The notes under the pieces: generated by a model
Told to the model about the DNA's origin: nothing
The model's input: the letters and a program-made list of their open reading frames with translations, nothing else
Database searches by the model: none
Made by a program: the position numbers and the translations under genes
In this document: positions 60,373 through 64,000 of the stretch, piece after piece
How positions within the stretch are numbered: the first letter of the stretch is position 1
How the letters are laid out: every line of letters begins with the position of its first letter
DNA from: Parelaphostrongylus tenuis
Lineage: Eukaryota; Nematoda; Chromadorea; Rhabditida; Metastrongylidae
Length of the DNA: 64,000 nucleotides
Direction: 5' to 3'
NCBI GenBank assembly: GCA_019055375.1
Contig: JAHQIW010002124.1
Coordinates: 186,001 to 250,000 of the forward strand

Positions 60373-60573
60373 TCACATATTTAACAATTTTCTTTGATAG
60401 CATTCTTCTTTTAATGCTGTGGAACGTATATTGTCTAAAGCTTTGAAGTACTGTATTTTCCTGTTCCAGGCAGTGGAGCTCAGATTACTTTTTCCGCCTC
60501 TTGCGAAATTAGTAGTCCCTTCTGGATGTGAAGCTACTGATGAAGAAGCCAAAGGAAACGAAAGATGCGACAA
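60373..60573 (-). CDS. Candidate terminal exon, unknown gene
   Basis: A minus-strand open frame ends at TGA (60373): FPLASSSVASHPEGTTNFAR, GGKSNLSSTAWNRKIQYFK, ALDNIRSTALKEECYQRKLL. Composition is protein-like. The plus strand is also open here (stop at 60580), so one of the two is a shadow; the minus reading looks more natural. It lies outside the duplication. No upstream exon was joined. Confidence 0.25.
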   Translation of the reverse strand: MSHLSFPLASSSVASHPEGTTNFARGGKSNLSSTAWNRKIQYFKALDNIRSTALKEECYQRKLLNM

Positions 60574-60870
60574 CTACTAGTTTTATAACGGCCGAATATG
60601 AGTTCTATAAAAGACGAGAGCGTGATAAAAACACTTGCCCATCAAAAGTTCTATAACAATTTCGTGTTAGCTTATCAATGAAAAGAAGATACAATTAGAA
60701 ATCTATCCGCCCATTTCATAATGTGTTGATGATAGGCTCTGACGCTGGCATACAACTCTATTCTTATTTGTACTGTTTAGAATGAAGGCCCAACAAGATG
60801 CAACCACTACACTTATTCTGCCATGTATGACAGGGATGACGCGATTCCAACATTTTTTGGCTTTTGAGTT

Positions 60871-61738
60871 TAGATGGCGACAAATGATTATCCGACCTCA
60901 TTTCCTGGACAGAAATTTTTATAGGAGTTTTAGTAGTAGTTCAAAAACTCAAAATTCAATTTAGAGCAGTGTATGGCTGGCTTCTTAAAATATCCTTCTG
61001 TAACGCTATGAAATTCTAAATAAGATATGTTTTACACGACTACGCGCTTTTTTTAACCTCGCATATATTGCGCAGAACAAAACTCCCTTAGACTACTACT
61101 ACTCCTTCGATTGTAATGTTTCAAAGAACTCAAAAACCTGTTTGCTTTTTGAAAGAGCTCTTTTGATATCGCGGTAGGAGAAATACAAGATTTATGCCTT
61201 ACATTTCACCGGACATAGCCATTTCTTTAGCCTATTAGCAATCATTAGATAGCGTAAGTTTCAACGATTCTACGTTGTGTTTATTTTTTTGGGAGGGACC
61301 GTTCACTGCAGTGTAGCAGATAAAATAGAATGCGAGCTTGTCTGCCTGATAATCAGCGCTTTGGCAGGCGATACGATAATAGAGATGGCCCAAAGGGTTA
61401 GACTTGTCTCATGCAACATCTTATCCAACTAAGAATTTTATCTCCTCTTTGAAAAAACTTCATAAACTGCCGACTCAGACGCTGGGAAATTCTCTTTTCT
61501 CTAAGCGCTCAAATGCTTTCATGCTATCAGCAAATCATACATCTAACAGAAATGAACGCGCGCAGCAGGTGTGGAACAGAACTTTATTATGGATATCGCA
61601 GTGTTATATGAGAGTACTTTGAAAAACTGGCTAGGTACTGCTCTAGATAGAGATTTAAGGTTTAGAATGACTACCTATACTCCTATGAAGAATGCTTGTT
61701 CATCAAATGGACGAATAATCATTCACCGCCGTCTAACA
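60871..61738. mobile_element. FB1 foldback element, full length
   Basis: Ends TAGATGGCGACAAATGA and TCATTCACCGCCGTCTA are inverted repeats. The arms carry GACAGAAATTTTTATAGGAG / CTCCTATGAAGAATGC. It lies just upstream of the exons at 61829-62293. Confidence 0.6.
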
Positions 61739-61828
61739 GATAAGAACCCTTCCTCTATTAAGAATTGTCGCCGAAGAAATATCACTCCAAGTCAAGTGAA
61801 ATGATCGCTCGATGTGGCCTTCTTTCAG

Positions 61829-62293
61829 AGTGATTGACTATTGGTTGTACTTGCATGGATTACGGCTGTTTCATTTGTTCTCAAAGAATGCCTCATCAAG
61901 TGATGTTTTCACTTGACGAAGAGTGATACATCTTTGACATCACTATTATTAGCTATAGGAACAAACCAAAAAGTAGTAAATTACGTGATGTCTGATGAGC
62001 TGGTGAAAAATGTTAATCCGCTGGAGAAGGCGTGCACCACTCCAGGTGAAAGATCGTTTGGAGGCTATTTTCATTGGATAAAGCTATTAACTTAGATCTT
62101 TAGTACTTAATCGGACGCGTTATTTTCAGCAGTTTTATCGCTAGTGCTTGAAACGACCCTCAAAATTTTCTTCACACTTGAGAGTGATATATGGATCGGG
62201 ACATTTGAGTTTATAAAAAAAATTATGGAGTACCAGAGCAACACCAAAAATTTAGGGTTTTTATCCTCGAAACGGCGAAAGAACTCTAATTAA
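61829..62293 (+). CDS. Three 3' exons of an unrecognised gene
   Basis: Exons 61829-61899, 61953-62045 and 62130-62293 (TAA) join in phase across introns of 53 and 84 bp with good acceptors (TTCTTTCAG, TATTATTAG, TATTTTCAG). The peptide runs VIDYWLYLHGLRLFHLFSK, GTNQKVVNYVMSDELVKNVN, LSLVLETTLKIFFTLESD and WIGTFEFIKKIMEYQSN, ending SSKRRKNSN. It is mixed hydrophobic and looks helical. The first exon begins in phase 2, so more exons lie upstream, where an FB1 element now sits. The family is not recognised. The three-way phase fit makes chance unlikely, but a recently dead gene is possible. Confidence 0.5.
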
Positions 62294-62304
62294 ATAACGA
62301 AGAC

Positions 62305-62470
62305 CGCGCGCTCATTGCGAATCACACTGCGTGAGTGCTACTTACTGCACTACCGGAGCTCCTGTTCCACTTTAATTTTTTCAAAAATCAATCATCAACA
62401 GTTTGGCCTGATGAGTAGCGGCATTTGTTTGTCGAGCTGCATCTGCACTGCTTGCGAATGTGTTTTAGCT
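62305..62470 (-). mobile_element. SINE-like repeat
   Basis: CACTGCGTGAGTGCTACTTA CTGCACTACCGGAGCTCCTG matches the repeat at 17960-18190 and 50620-50830. Confidence 0.4.
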
Positions 62471-62474
62471 GAGT

Positions 62475-63227
62475 AGATGGCATGTCAATTTGAATCTTCC
62501 AGGCTTCGAAACCACCGAAACGTCAGAAATTATCGTTGTACTGCAATTTACTGAATGAATAATACTATTAACAACCTCGTGTCCGCTCAACAAGAACTAT
62601 GGAACTCAATCTGAAACAAGTGAATAATGCAGTACTATGACTTAGGAAAGACGACAGCACCTGAACTTCACAAGTAAGTAGAAGAAGAGCTGCCCGTAAA
62701 AGTTACGGGCTTGGCTTGCGTTTTTGAAAAGTTCTCACAAATTTGAGAGTAGTTGACGTGAGCTTGAGGATATGCATAAGAATTGTAGTTTCATACTTTC
62801 AGAACAATAGAACAACCCTCCACCACGATTTTTGTTCTAAAAAACCTAGAACATTTTCCGGAGCGGATGAAAATTTCCAAATAACTGACTCTGTGCGCAG
62901 TAGTTTTAACTATCACCTCTAAAAAGCACATTATTCGTGAGCAGCGCGACTTTCTTTATTTATTTGAAAATTTATCCAAGAAAGGAGAAAATTTAGGTTT
63001 TTGGTTAATGAATTATGCAGAAGATTTTTTTCTATCCGTCTCTAGGTACAACATTTTTTGTTCCACACTACTAAACAAGCCCACTATAAAGTTCACAAAC
63101 GAGATATCTTTTTCAACTACGAAGCATGATTTTTTTGCACTAACAGCGCTCTACACAGTTCTCTCTTTGAAAAAAATTAAGTCTGGCATAAAATTTGCCA
63201 ACATTCGAGTAATCGAATGACCACCAG
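62475..63227. other. No gene found
   Basis: AT-rich. A 70-codon ORF at 63008-63220 shows no splice or family support. Confidence 0.4.
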
Positions 63228-63537
63228 TAATCCATTTTACGTACGTTTCGGCGGCCTGCTGGATAGCAGCCGTAAGCCATCTACTAAAAAGTAAGTAATA
63301 TTACGTTCCACTTTGTCTTAACCGAAATGTTCTCTTTCACCAGTATCGCTTAGGTTGGCTAGAAGGGCATGTGGCTCTAATGGAGCAGCTAGATCGCTAA
63401 TACGTACGCAATCCAATGACAGATCGACTTCGGAGGTACAAAACATTCTCTCAGACTACACCAAATGTTTATTGCGAGATTTCAAAAAGCAGCCAATTGA
63501 AAGTCAGTATATATTCACCAAATACAGCAAAGAATAA
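63228..63537 (+). CDS. Two 3' exons of an unrecognised gene
   Basis: Exons 63228-63290 and 63344-63537 (TAA) join in phase over a 53-bp intron with a consensus A|GTAAGT donor and a CTCTTTCACCAG acceptor. The first is hydrophobic (HFTYVSAACWIAAVSHLLK). The second is basic (SLRLARRACGSNGAARSLIR) and ends DFKKQPIESQYIFTKYSKE. The first acceptor (GACCACCAG) is weak. A membrane segment followed by a basic tail is possible. The family is not recognised, and it could belong to the gene at 61829-62293 if that stop is not used. Confidence 0.4.
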
Positions 63538-63689
63538 AGCATTATTGTTGACTATTAGTCGTAGAATAGGATGTGCATGCTATTCTATTCGTAGTATTAT
63601 GTCTTCAACTTCAAGATCACTTGTATGGCTCGAAGACATATGAAGTTGGTGATTTTATCTTGTGAGCTGGATCTAGTACTAATTTAGCG

Positions 63690-63940
63690 AATGTACTATC
63701 GCATGAGTACTAGCACTCTAAGGAAGGAGTTTTGTTTAGCGAAATATAAGCCAGATAAAAAGTAACACTTGGCCGTGTGAAACATAATTTTTTTGGATTT
63801 CACAGCGTTATAAAAGGGCATTCTGGAAAACCAGCCGCATGCAGCAAGTGATTAAGTCTTTAAGTGATTTCTGACACTCATGGAAAAGGTTTCTATTTAG
63901 CGAACGAGATCGTTTTTCCATTGCCGCCGCCTATCGTATA
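63690..63940. mobile_element. FB1 half element
   Basis: TACTAGCACTCTAAGGAAGG AGTTTTG...CACAGCGTTATAAAAGGG...GCCGCCGCCTA. It matches the right half of the 662-1376 element (ACTAGCACACTAAGGAAGGA GC). The left arm is not present. Confidence 0.5.
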
Positions 63941-64000
63941 GGTACCGAAGGTACTTTCCGTTATTGCAACCTTGTTTAAGATTCCTTAGAAAAACGTGTT

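Noticed and set aside
1..64000. CRISPR arrays, operons, bacterial or phage content
   Set aside because: No regularly spaced direct repeats, no ribosome binding sites, no long intronless genes. The deaminase is bacterial-like in family but has nematode-style introns and an AATAAA.

Overview
This window is a repeat-rich piece of a nematode nuclear genome, probably a clade V / strongylid (hookworm-like) species. The evidence is intron style (about 46-85 bp, TTTTCAG/TTTTAG acceptors, exon phases that join), a trans-splice-type acceptor two bases before an ATG, RTE-like LINE remnants, mariner relics and tRNA-derived SINEs. There are no bacterial operons. The species call is inference. Most short ORFs are chance frames; the real genes are split into small exons and were found by joining exons with compatible phases.

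Layout. About 24.5 kb (A, ~1491-25990) recurs in the same orientation as a 28.4-kb copy (B, ~31826-60215), separated by 5.8 kb of other sequence. Divergence is uneven: some tracts differ by about 1%, others by 6-8%, and each copy has private insertions and deletions. Each unit carries, on the minus strand, a kinetochore gene (nuf2, him-10 in C. elegans) and an unrecognised acidic gene ('gene 2'). Both genes are damaged in complementary ways. In A the nine C-terminal him-10 exons are open but the N-terminal CH-domain exons are gone. In B CH-domain exons remain, including the start exon with a splice-leader-type acceptor, but the C-terminal part has a 2-nt frameshift and a lost donor. A third, diverged him-10 CH-domain exon lies at the left edge (~250-371). 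Gene 2 has a 1-nt deletion in A and a lost exon plus frameshifts in B.

The spacer (25991-31825) holds what looks like the only intact gene: a six-exon plus-strand deaminase (27759-30029, ~195 aa, AATAAA at 30099) resembling bacterial-type guanine deaminase. Its HAE zinc/catalytic motif reads HAA in the best exon model, and it has a hydrophobic N-terminal extension. Right of copy B (60216-64000) are candidate exons of two or three unrecognised genes.

The rest is mobile DNA: three families of long-inverted-repeat (foldback) elements, degenerate mariner transposases including a snapback derivative at 42758-43206, an RTE-like LINE in pieces, several tRNA-headed SINE families, and TA/AC microsatellites. 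The duplication could be genuine, or it could be two haplotypes placed in series by the assembler; sequence alone cannot decide.
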